DNA of 64,000 nucleotides, taken from positions 21,331,135-21,395,134 of the forward strand of contig CM032659.1 of NCBI GenBank assembly GCA_019095985.1, read 5' to 3'. Each line of letters begins with the position of its first letter. The first letter of the stretch is position 1. The stretch is from Streblospio benedicti. Taxonomy: Eukaryota > Annelida > Polychaeta > Spionida > Spionidae. Below, one piece after another: positions 1 through 11,500 of the stretch. A program made the translations under genes and the position numbers. The notes beneath the pieces were generated by a model, which was not told where the DNA came from, made no database searches, and saw only the letters and a program-made list of their open reading frames with translations.

Positions 1-453
1 TCAAAAACCATTTCCTGATTAACTTACTGCAGAATGACACTATGAAATAGTGCTGGAAATATTCAAATTGGAATTGCATAGGACTGTGTCAGCTTATTTC
101 AATAAAGTGAAGTGATAAAGTATATAATAGAGCATGAATCAAGCTTAAAATGGATGCCCTGGCTCCCAGGTCTCTGTGCCTTTTCTATATAATATATATT
201 CTATATAATAGTAGTAATGTGTATGATATAGTGTTTGTAAATCATACTACATGCCATACACCACTGCTGGTATCACATGCTATGATGCTGGGGCCCATGA
301 GCTGAACAACAAAGGCGTACATATTACCCAAAAATAGTTTTATAGACGTTGGAATTAACCAGATCTCCAAACGGATATCTTCGTATATGGTGTGGTATAT
401 GCATACAAATTTGATTTAAAAATACATTAAATTTGTGTTTATTTCCAACCCAG
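1..453 (+). other. Intron or flank of a gene entering from the left
   Basis: No coding signal is seen here. The stretch is AT-rich and ends in a polypyrimidine-poor but usable acceptor (CCAACCCAG) at 453, directly before the exon at 454. It is most simply the last part of an intron whose upstream exons lie outside the window. Confidence 0.5.
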
Positions 454-673
454 ATACAGTCCATTTGGTTCCTCAACATCAGATTCAACACCAGGATTTG
501 AAAACCCCAACTTTGGAGACAATAGAGACCCTAACAGCCAGCCCAGCACTACACCAACAAATAACACCACAGACTCAGGATTTGAGAATCCAAGTTACGA
601 TGTTTTGGCAGATGGTGAAAGAGTTGATAATGTAGCTGTCAAATTTGAAGACAGAACTGACTCAGTGGCTTGA
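454..673 (+). CDS. Terminal exon of a membrane-receptor-like protein with an FxNPxY tail
   Basis: A partial gene: only this last coding exon is in view. After the acceptor at 452-453 one base completes a codon, then 72 codons run open to TGA at 671-673. The tail is polar and rich in Ser, Thr, Asn and Pro. It holds two related repeats, GFENPNF and GFENPSYD; the second is a full FxNPxY motif. In LDL-receptor-type and APP-type tails, FxNPxY binds PTB-domain adaptors and drives endocytosis, so this is probably the cytoplasmic end of a single-pass receptor (inference). No transmembrane helix is in this exon. An AATAAA lies at 704-709, which is close for cleavage, and another near 994. The parent family cannot be named from this piece. 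Confidence 0.6.
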
Positions 674-948
674 ATAACATGGAATAAGTTAGAATGGGTA
701 CAGAATAAATGCGTACTTCATATGATGTTGTCAACACTGTCCATTATCATGCATCGTATAATTAGAAATGGGAATATAATTGATTCTCCTATGTTCCTAC
801 ATTTTGTGACAGTTTATAAGTGTGTTTCCTGATACTTAAATTTTGGATTATGTGCAATATAGAACAGTTTATTGTTTATCTGAATGCAATGAAGGTGAAC
901 TGTCATTCTTAACGATGATAAGTATTGTGTTATATACAGTAGTGATTA

Positions 949-1763
949 GGAATTATGGACAGGGAATTTAGCCGAATATTTCGAACTCTAAACAAATAAA
1001 AAATCGAGGCGAACGAATTCATAAAAGGTAAATGATAAATTATCATTTTACTCACCTTACTAGACACTGGCGATAAAACGGAAATTCACGAAGGTACACA
1101 AATGAAAAAAGTCTGAACGTCTGAAAATTCGTGATATGTCCGTAAATGTTTATAATAATTGGAATCTGCATGCTATCATGATCTTATTTTACACAAATTT
1201 TGAGAGAAAGAAAGAATTGTGCGAATTCTAAAAATGATACACAAAGTCAATTCTGTAAATTCGCAATTTTTTTTTTGTGTTTTCTGCAAAATTCGTTTTA
1301 GGCCTCGAGCTTGCATCACAACTATTCTGCAATCTTTTTTTTGTTATGTGTCATTTAAAATTACTGTTTCAAGTTTATTTGCTGAACTATAACATCTAAT
1401 ACAGCATTATGCAACATGAAGCGTAACATACTTCCCCAATTATGCTGCCATGGGGTGGTATAGCAAAATAAAGATAAAACAAATTTGAGTTACGTTCCAT
1501 TTAGATTTTTGAGAATTATCGGAATCAAAGAGTCAATATTCATTGGGAAATTGTTTGAAACTAATGATACAAAGAGAATTGTGTGAATTTTGAGAGATGT
1601 AACAGAAGAAGGCCAATTTTAAAGGTAGACTGTATTTTTCTCAATTTGTCACTTCATCCAAAGTGTGGAAGCAGAATTTACTGTAGAATAATGAAAACAT
1701 AGAGCACAGGCGAATAGAATTTTGGGAAGAAGAATTTACGGAATATTCCCTGTCCATAATTCC
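949..1763. mobile_element. Non-autonomous DNA transposon (MITE), about 815 bp
   Basis: The ends are inverted repeats of about 21 bases: the left end begins GGAATTATGGACAGGGAAT and the right end is its reverse complement, with TTA/TAA immediately outside. The interior is AT-rich, full of short GAATT-type strings, and has no open frame. The repeat ACAGTA occurs just outside both ends and may be the remains of a target duplication, though spacing on the left is not exact. It separates the two candidate last exons of the first gene. Confidence 0.6.
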
Positions 1764-2618
1764 CTAAACAGTACTCTAGTTATTTCTGCATACATGTATA
1801 TTATTAATTAATGCTATGTGCACAACCCTTTCCAATTAGGTCTGTGATATTCCCCTGTGGGATTTTTAACATTTTTGATGCTGGTCCTGGTCGGCCATGT
1901 CAGATGTCTGGCCCATGTCCTCCGCTATCAGACAACAATAGGAAGGTGACTGAAGAGTTTTAACATGAAGTTAAAATTCTGCATGGCCTGTATGTTTTCA
2001 GAACCGTCACCAAAGGACATATTTACTTGTGTTACCCAATGTCGAAAACATGTCTAAAACGAGTGGTGTATTTCCCACAATCCCCATTTACCCACCGATA
2101 ATTGTGAACATAGCATGTACACAAGTACATAGATGTCTCACCATTTCTGATTGCTCTTGATACCTTGCAGAAATATTTTGTAATGAAGTAATACATTAGT
2201 ATTTTTGTGCAATACAAACTTGTAAATAAATCTTAATGGCTTTTCATAGATTAATAGAATAGACATATATTAATTTAATATGAATTATGACAACGATAAC
2301 CCTGTTGAAGTCTATGTAATATTTATCAATGATAAATACATGCAAAAAAACAAGCCATTTTGTAGTGTTTATACATACTGCACTCCCTCAATTAAATTGC
2401 AGGTTTTTAGGGTGGGGTGAAACATTAAGAGAACACACTGTCAATATTATCAGCATAAATAAGAAATATAGTCATCATACATATGAAAATATATGGTTTT
2501 AAAATGGCAGGAATATGTTTATAAAATTTCTGTGTCTAGTAAAAGTAAAGTGAACCAGTCTAAAAACTATGTATTTATGAAACAAAAAGAGCATTGACTA
2601 TCAAATATTGCATTCCAG

Positions 2619-2772
2619 AGGATCAAGTGATAATATTCTTAATACCATGTCGGATAAGGCAGGAACAGGAGCAGTACCCAAAAGTAAGAGAGACGCTGCA
2701 GATGGCTTATTGTATGATGCAAATGCAGATGTAAGTTCAAGTGAAGAGTCAGACAGGACTACTGTTGTTTAG
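2619..2772 (+). CDS. Second candidate terminal exon, ending in a PDZ-binding motif
   Basis: Acceptor TTCCAG at 2613-2618, then one base and 50 codons to TAG at 2770-2772. The entry phase is the same as in the exon at 454-673, so the two could be mutually exclusive last exons of one gene. The peptide is short, polar and acidic near the end, and finishes DRTTVV, which fits a class I PDZ ligand (T at -2, V at 0). Nothing in it resembles a folded domain. It could instead be the last exon of an overlapping or separate gene; only transcripts would decide. Confidence 0.4.
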
Positions 2773-3230
2773 TTTATCAGTCAATAGAAGAGATGGCAGT
2801 CAGGCTTGAAAAATTTGAGTTTTTAGATCATCGCTCAGATACATGTAGCAGCCTTTTCAAAATGTTTGCAAGAAAATATGCTTGCTTTAGTTTCCTTTGT
2901 ATTAGAGATATAATTATGAAATTTGTAACTAAAACTATGTTTTTGTGTCCATACAATCTGGAAAAGTATGTTAGAATGATTAAACCCCATATCTTAGAAG
3001 TTATACATGTACGTACATGTACATCATTTTGTACAAGAAATTTCCAGATATATCTCATAATTTCACATTTTTGTTTGTCTTTACCATTTATTGTAAACCT
3101 AATTTAGCCTATATGTATAAACTCCAAAATAGTTGTTGTTACATAATCAGAATAAATATATTTCAATTGAATGATTTATTTCAGGAAAGAATCTAGATCA
3201 GTTATATCAAAGATATTAAAAAAACTGAAT

Positions 3231-3426
3231 ACTGTAAAGCTAGATATGTTTGCGCTCAATTTAATTTGCAAATTTCGTGGGTAGGTGCAAAAACGCAAAC
3301 TTAAATAGTCAGCAAACATTAATAGCCTATGTAAAGTAGGTCCAGGATGGACCAAAATCGCAAAATTGAATAGTCACAAAATAATTTATAGATGAAAATA
3401 GCCACGAAAGATTCTAGTTTTACAGT
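3231..3426. mobile_element. Short MITE, 196 bp, with ACTGTAAA.. ends
   Basis: The left end ACTGTAAAGCTAGA is matched at the right by TCTAGTTTTACAGT, its near-perfect reverse complement (one mismatch in 14). TA occurs beside the ends. The interior repeats AAATAGTC / GAATAGTC and GCAAA strings and has no coding frame. Confidence 0.6.
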
Positions 3427-4434
3427 AGTCATTAGGCCCACGTTATTGACAGTGCTTGTTCCAATGATATACAAGTAGGTGCTGACAAGATATTCCTGCA
3501 GGCTGACGAAATCACGTCAAAAACAGTTATATGCTGAATATTGTGGAGTGCCTACAATATTGTCCATAAACAAGAACTAGTTAGATACTACATCCACTCT
3601 TCATGACATATAGATTTTCTTCAGGTACTAGTGTGACATCTGATGCTACAGTCACTGATTGCAAAAAGTCACTGACATTCTGGATCAAAATCCAGAGGGT
3701 TGCAATCTGCACAATCCTGCCGCATTGCTACTTGCAAATGTGCCCTCAGTACATTTTGCAAGAGAGACTCATTAAATGTATTTTTTAAAAATAAACTGAT
3801 GAAACACTATAATTTTTTGCATAAAACATGCATGACATTGTTATCGTTTCTATTGTTTTAAAAAAGGATACATGTACGTACATTGCACTTATTTGACTAA
3901 AAAGGTATAGTGAGCTACTAATACTACCTTTTTACGACAACTTTTCTAAATATTTTTTTTTCTTTCTTCTTTATAAACTTTCAAGACTTAATAGATATGC
4001 AGTACGTGGTTGGCTGTTGCTATTATTTTCTTTTCTTTACAACAACAAACTTTCCAGTTACGTATAAAGCAATGTTTGTTTCAAGTATCGCTAGAACATA
4101 ATGCCATTCAAAACCCACTAAAACTGGGTTTTAATATGTTGTTTTACTCAGTGATAATTTGACTTAAACATACGACAAATACAATCAAAATTCGTAAATA
4201 TTACTTTGTTATATTTATTTGCACGGTTCCATTACAGATAGACAATATATAAATGGGGCTGTTCTTTACAAAAGATCTTATATTCAGCCCATAATTACAG
4301 TTTTCCAGACCTTGAGGTCAATCTGTTGAAATCTGACATTAATTTGAAGAGACTTGGTAAATTAATTATCTACTACTCTTTTATTTTATCAAATTTGAGT
4401 CCTATAGTTTAGCATTTTTGTGGTGAGAACAATA

Positions 4435-4672
4435 CAGAAAAGCTTGAATCTATACAAGGATCAGCATTACGTTTTATATACAAAGATGATAATAGTAATC
4501 ATGAAAAACTGTTAGAAAAATCTATTGGTTTGCATTCGCTACGTTATGCTGCGCCAAAAGTTTGGAATCAACTTCCATATGAATTTAGAGAGACTATGTC
4601 ATAGAGCGAGTTCAGAGGTTTTATTGGCAAGTGGGAAGGAGTTGATAGCTATAAATGGTCATTGTGTAAATA
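4435..4672 (+). mobile_element. 3' fragment of a non-LTR (CR1/L2/Jockey-like) LINE
   Basis: Translation gives pieces typical of the last part of these reverse transcriptases: an SIQGSALRFIY-like block, then GLHSLRYAAPKVWN, then QLPYEFRETMS, in the order found at the C-terminus of CR1/L2-type ORF2. A stop codon interrupts after RETMS, with further homologous residues (FRGFIGKWEG) following. It is severely 5'-truncated and inactive. Confidence 0.7.
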
Positions 4673-5374
4673 ACTTATCTATATATTTTTATTTTAGTGT
4701 ATAATGTGTGATTATGTATGTCTGTATTGTCGGTTTTAAAAACTCTGTAGAACTTATGCTATTTGTTACACATGTATTGTACCGACTTTTAAAAAAAATA
4801 TTTCTTGACTTGATACTCAGCGTGGAGTTTTTCAGCAGGTGAAACAAATTTAAAAAAATCGTAGACTCTGGATGAAAATAAAAATGTTTCGTGACTTGTT
4901 TGGAAAACAAGATTTTGGCAACTGTGATTTTTTTGTTCAGCTTGCGTCGTAAATGATTAAAGCAATGTATTCACCAAAATTGTATAACTCGTATATATTT
5001 TCAGGGGTCCTCAGCCCGTCTATCCAACCACGGGTGCAGAGAAAGTTTGAAATTTTACAAACGCAAAGATAGAGCCCTGAATAAATCTCATTAAAAGGTG
5101 CTTGATTACACATTTGAAGCTGTAGTTGTGTGTGCAAATTCTATCTTCATCACCAGTGCACTTTGCTGGCACCTCGGTAACTAAGATCAAATTCCTCTAT
5201 CGGCGTAGTCGGCTGTATCGACCGTGGAGCTTGCGGGTGAACGCTGAAATGACATACAATGCGGGTGTTTAATTTCAAGTTTTATCACTGTGTAAATGTA
5301 CATGTAGAACAGGTAAACATAGAGAGTGGTACAAAGTACCAAGTTTTACAATGAAGCAAAACTTATGGATACAA

Positions 5375-5589
5375 TTACTCGTATCTACACCTGTTATCAA
5401 AGCACCACATCTGCTTCTTCTTGAAAATGGCAGCGACTACACCAATCCCAACAACCGCTGCCAAGGCAATGAGCGTGAGCACTGAGATCCCAGGCACTGT
5501 GTCTAGCAGCCAACGTGGGTATGCCGGGGTCACGCGCACTGGGGAGTACTCGCTGAACTCAGGACCCCGTAGCCAGTCGACCGGGTCAC
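5375..5589 (-). CDS. Exon 25: transmembrane helix and very short cytoplasmic tail
   Basis: Acceptor CTTCAG ends at 5590, phase 2. After about 34 residues comes a 22-residue hydrophobic helix (ISVLTLIALAAVVGIGVVAA + IF), a KKK stop-transfer cluster and the tail end MWCFDNRCRYE, then TAA at 5377-5375. The tail is about 15 residues, with two cysteines that could be palmitoylated, and has no catenin, PDZ or NPxY motif. Confidence 0.9.
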
Positions 5590-8500
5590 CTGAAGTGTGA
5601 AGAGACATCAGTTGGTAACAGCGTCAACTTCTATATTATGGCTGATGGAATAACGTAACACATGTTATGTTCTGAAAGAAATTCTAAGATGCTCGTGTAC
5701 ATGTTAAGAGATCAGGTTTGGGTTACTCAAGTGCAGTCATGTACAATGTACATGTAGTTATGGGTACAATTGTACAGTACCTATAACTTCTAACTGGATT
5801 GAATTACTATTTTTATACTGGCTCCCTTGAAAATCAATTGGGTAAAGAAAAACAACAACAACTAAACCCTCCCTGTCGGAACAGAGTTGCACAGGTAAAA
5901 ACTTACCACTTATCACCAGTGTTTTGATCTAATGATTAAGTTTTGCTGGTCAAAAGTGAAAAAAAGTTCACTTAAATATGATTATCTAGATTACATTGAG
6001 TTCAAGAAAAAAAAATTATAGACTTTATCAAACCAGCTCGTGCTTTAAGAAGTGAGGAGCTAGTGTATACACTTTCAAAAACTCATGCTACCCCATGCAA
6101 AACCCCACAAAAACTTGAATAATTACCAAGAAAAAAAACTGTATCTCTGTTGGACCATCACGTGACCTGGACGATACCTTGTAAGTTTGTGCTGAGAGCA
6201 TCATGAAAAGTGTCCACGGCCACAAAGGTCTTGGGCTCATCCATCTGGGCCAGAGGCTGTCCGGTCTTATCGGCCAGAGCGTACACACGCACCACCGTCC
6301 TAATACAGCGGCGCACAATAGTAAAAGCTGCACTCTACCTTTTGCACTAATATTATCAGGTCCGGGTATCCGGTACATTCCCAGTAAATTCCGAGAAATT
6401 AAGACGTATTCAAATGTGCCTTCTGTCTACATTATTGAGGCAATGATTACATTGAATACATATATTTGATTATCAATAACATGGCTATCTACAAGTGTCG
6501 AATAGTGTGTTATAAAATGTATATTTTTTGTAATACATCTACATGTATAGCTTGGTTAAAATATCGATACATCAAGTTTCTCTTTTTTTGGATTACGACT
6601 AGGTATAAGGACCGTGGAACGGGGTGGGGGTTGGGGGTGGGGGTATTTAGAAAACGAGCCCATTTTTATCGTGATTCTTTCCCATACCGATGTTAAATTT
6701 ACATGTAAGTAGGGCACAATCGTCCTTGCTGCCATGTTCGTTTTAGGTTTGTGGCTCACCGCAGTACTCCCTACCCACTATATATATACGTATTGGCTCA
6801 ACACTGCCTCCCTAATGCCAGGCAACTGTTGAATTGGCCATTTAGTAAGCAAGCCAAACTTCCTCTACTGTCTTCGTAGTGCCGATGTGTATTGCCTCAA
6901 AATGTACTTTCGTCTAACATTTCTCGCACTTTCACCACATGGGAATGCATTGATCTCTACTCTCTAAAGATGAGTTTTTGGCAGTATAGAGGCATTAGGG
7001 AAGTTGTACCACGGAGTCTAGAGACAACTAATAATAAGGGAACGATCATAAATAACGATACCGGAAGGTCGTCCAAAAAGGTGTGTGTGTGTGGGGGGGG
7101 GGGTCGTCCAACTTTTCTGATTCCTTTCTTTTTTTTTTTTTTTTTTGGGGGGGGGGGGAGGGTATCGCTGAACTTTTTATGATCGTTCCCTAAGGTTTGT
7201 GGCAATACGGGCAGTTGTGCCCTAGGTTTTACCGATCTCCATCTGACAGCATATTCTCGATGTATACCATCCAAGGTGCCAGGTTATCGCTCAGTGCAGC
7301 CAGGAAGTCATCTTGGCGTGGCAGAAACTCTGAGAGCGGCAACTGCAGGTGGATGTCCAAGAGGTGCTTGTCAGGCGCATAGGTGTCCACGCGCACAACA
7401 CAAGGAGCGCTAAAGAGTGTACCTTATTACTTCTAGAACCATTCTAATCAAAATTCTGCTGATTGATAGATGCAAGTATCGTCATAATGTATTGTGAATT
7501 AACACAGTATTGTTATAACAACGTTCACTCATTGGCAATATAGACTTATAAAGTCTTTATATGGTTTTTGATGGGACTCAGAATTTCCGTTTGCATTGTG
7601 CTCTATTCATTATTATATGGGTAGAGTGCATGGTGGACCAATTATGATTGTTTTTTTAGGAAATGGCTTGTTAGGTCATAAAATATTACTAACTGCAAAC
7701 TGTGACCGGTCACCCCCTTCGTTCTCAACCAATTATCAAGGTGTCTAGACGTATGCTACATGAAACATAACCTACTGTTCGAGCTCTATCTGTACTTGTG
7801 ACAGTCCCATCACCCTACACCAAGGAATAAGACATGCACGATTTCTATGCGTGATTATAATTTACGGTAATAACATTTTACGGCAGCTAGACCATATTGG
7901 ATAACATGAATTATAACAAATCACAATTTACGTTGCTATATACTCACGGTCTAACAAGGACCCCAATTTTTATTTTTAGTGTACTTGAACATTATGGCTG
8001 GGATCCGGTCAGGATGGTGGCACATACGCAATTTTGATATGTATTTAAAACTCTAGGTGTAATTTAGAGATGTGTGTACATGAAAAAAGAGGGATGGTTA
8101 AGAACCACTGTCAGACGTCAGTTTATGGGTTATAATTGTTTACATTTTACAGCAGCTAGACTATTTTGGGGGGCCTGATCACAATATATGTTAACGTCAA
8201 TTATGACTGGTCACAATTTACGGATGGTCTTATTTTACAGTCTAAAAGGCACCTCTCTACTGAGATTGTGATGAATTCATTGACCTGGCTATACAGTGAA
8301 GTAGCTTACTTACTTTGACAGCACCATGTCATCTGTTGCGATGTTGTCAGCATAAACATAGAGCAGATGTTTTTTTCCAGCTGCCAGACTACGGTCATTT
8401 ATGATTTCACCAGAAGATGGCAGCACTGAGAACGTCGCATCCGGAATCAGTAGAAAGTACTGCACATTATCAACCTCATCTGCAAAGCATAAAAAGAAAT

Positions 8501-11500
8501 ATAACTGATATTGTTCACACACCATTACTTAGAATCACATTATATTTCAGTGTTTCAGTGGTCACATTTACACAAAGATGAACATTAATGTCACACACAC
8601 CCTTCCCCATTCCCCTTAACACGCAAGAAATAATCACAATGACCGTGGAAGCTATTTAGAGACCAATATGTAAATGTGCTTATTTACAGCAAAGATATTA
8701 TAGACTATAATATCTTTGTTTACAGTCGCAATTCAGTTTGCGTGCAATTCAGTTTGCGTGCTCTAGCGATGTTACATATACATGTATACTAGGAGATTGA
8801 CATCATTGTCACATGATATCATTCTCAACTCCCTCAAGAGCATCCATGTTAGATAGTAAAATATGCAATTCAGTTTGCGTGCTCTAGCGATGTTACATAT
8901 ACATGTACACTAGGAGATTGACATCATTGTCACATGATATCATTCTCAACTCCCTCAAGAGCATCAATGTTAGATAGTAAAATATGAACAACGTAAATTG
9001 TGACCGGTTATAAGTTACATTACATTTGTAAGAAATACACGTGCATGTGTAAAAAATGTGATTGAATGATATAGGTGTAGGAGGGAAAAGTCATTGGTTG
9101 TTATACCGTAAAGTATAACCAACCAGCCATCAGATGGGAACAGGCCCCCGGGGGTAGGCTTGCGTCCCTACCACTATAAATAGAATACTAACTTGTTACT
9201 GTGACAATGGTAGTTCCCACCCTCACATCCGAGCGCACCTCAACATTGTAAAATTGTTGGTGAAACTCTGGTTGTTCAATGTGATCATCTGTTATCTAAA
9301 ACATGGAAACACATTCAGAAACAAAAGCATACTATGTATGTGCCTGTATATGTAGATCGTTCAGTGCTACATGGTGCTATAAATATCCAAGTTATCATGC
9401 ATCATGTATCATCCAGCTTACAGCAAAAGGGCATTATAGGGCATAGACTGGTCAGTTGTCAGCGGTTACTGTTCTTTTTCACATTTGGTGACGCTTTTCA
9501 TTTGAATGGAAAATAAAAAAACATGACACCATTACTAGTAACGTATAAGTGGCTCTTTGAAATCATAAGTCATCTGCTTGAGTTCTGGATCACACTGAGC
9601 ACATTGATTTCACGGGCACCACACACAACGTTCACACATACATCACTGATGTCATCATAAAGCGTGGTGCAGATTAGAACATGGCACCTGGATGGTGATG
9701 GTGGCGGTGTCGTAGCGCGTGGGCAGCCCGTTGTCAGCAGCAAGCACCAGAAACGTCATGTTGGACCCCAGATGGCGTCCCAGGGACTGCTTCCGAGTCA
9801 GATTTCCCGACGGCGATGACACCTTGTTAAAGTTAAAAAAATGTATATATCTGGCATAATGCGAGAGTGACTTCATATGATATTTACGGTCAAACATACA
9901 TTTACATAAACGTTTGAATTACTAACGTTAATCTATAGGAGAATAAACCCCGTGGCAGTCCCCTCGCATTTGGATCACACATCATTCTATATACTATGTC
10001 CTATTTTTATTATCATAGTGCCTTTCTCAACACACTGGTGAGCACAAATTCACATCTCACAACTGAATATAAATTAACACACATACATGTAGGCATCATA
10101 ATTTCACTTCATCCACATGCATGTATCATCCATCAAGTTTACCTCAAAATACTTGCTGGCCTCTTGCTCCACAATGATGTAGTCTATCTCTCCATTGGCC
10201 GGACCATCCTGGTCTGTTGCTGACACGGTAAGCACATACGGATCACTATACATGGCGAAAGTGGCTGAAAGTGGACAATGACAGACGGGCGTATGATAGT
10301 GCACATACTAGATTAGACTTCCATGGGGTAGTAGTCGATTTACAATTACAGGCAGATATAATATGAGATTGGAAAGGGGGTGGGAGGATCACAAACACAA
10401 CGTCTGTGCTGAGACAATGTGGACGGAGGGTATTAGACCTGTAATAACACGACACTGACAGTGGTCTATACATTTCTGAAGGTGTGTGTGTGGGGGGGGG
10501 GTTGTGGGGGGGGTGCTGGGATTTGTGTGGTTCATTAAAATACTGTCGCATTCTTATTTTAAACTGTTAAGGTGAAAAGGTGTTTACATAGCGAAAACGT
10601 GATTACATCAATACGGCCCGGGTCTGTAATTTTCAAAAAGAGTTTAAAACCTAAAAATCTGCCGATGTGATAAAAAGAGGCGTCTTGAAATAAGGTCAGG
10701 AAAAAGGTGAGTCCAAAAATCTGACTTACCATTAACCTCTCCAAAGTACTGTTTAGGATCGAACACTGGAGCATGGTTGTTAATGTCCATAACAGTGACT
10801 GTCAGTTGTGTTGTGTCCTGCATACCCCACCGGTCATGAGCAGTGACCTGTAAGTACATGTTAACGTTCCTTTGAAATTCTTTTTTTTCTGAAAATATAG
10901 ATGTAACAAGATAAACTACAGCATTCTTTAAATAAAACTGCCCATGTTCACATAGATTACATTTTTCAAACGTGATTTTTTATTTATAGTTTCTCCCTTA
11001 TTGCTAACTATGTCACTGACCGTGAGGCTGTACGTCACCGACGCATCATTGTCCGGGACAAGCAGGTCGCCGACCACATAGACGAGCTGTGTGGTGTTGT
11101 CAGCACGGAACAGGTGCGCGCCGTCTCCCGAGAGAGAGAATGTGACCCAGTCCCCGGCCCCCGGCCGGTCACGGTCAGTGGTCTGCAGGAGAATGCCAGG
11201 CAGGGAGGAGCCCACGGGCTGCAACAGTCATACATATTAGTTTTCGAGCGTAATCCTTTTGTTTTGAGTGTTAAATGGGCTAATTTAGATAGTACGTGGC
11301 TATAATGAATGCAGGAAAGGTAGTAGCCCAAGTTCAACTATCTCTTATGTCTAGGGCACATTCCACCACAATGTGGGTTTACAGCCAGTCTACGACCAAA
11401 AAACGCAAGGAGATCGTAACAATCCGTGAGTGTGTAGTGCGGCAAACGTAGTTTTTTTTCAAGGCGGTATGGGGGCCACAGAAGCTTCTACGACCACACT

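Larger units (their letters stand above)
2773..5374. other. Intergenic stretch with a MITE and a LINE scrap
   Basis: Convergent space between the plus-strand gene on the left and the minus-strand cadherin-like gene on the right. It holds the MITE at 3231-3426 and the LINE 3' fragment near 4435-4672. The rest is AT-rich without a convincing exon. A minus-strand AATAAA equivalent (TTTATT) near 4687-4692 might serve the cadherin-like gene as a poly(A) signal, but this is weak. Confidence 0.5.

Noticed and set aside
3626-3788. Possible plus-strand terminal exon after an ATTTTCTTCAG acceptor, with AATAAA right after the stop
   Set aside because: Open only in a phase different from the other two last-exon candidates, peptide without recognisable features, and no upstream exon to join it.
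8744-8985. A CRISPR-like or regulatory array
   Set aside because: Only two abutting units without spacers, in a eukaryotic intron; a simple tandem duplication.
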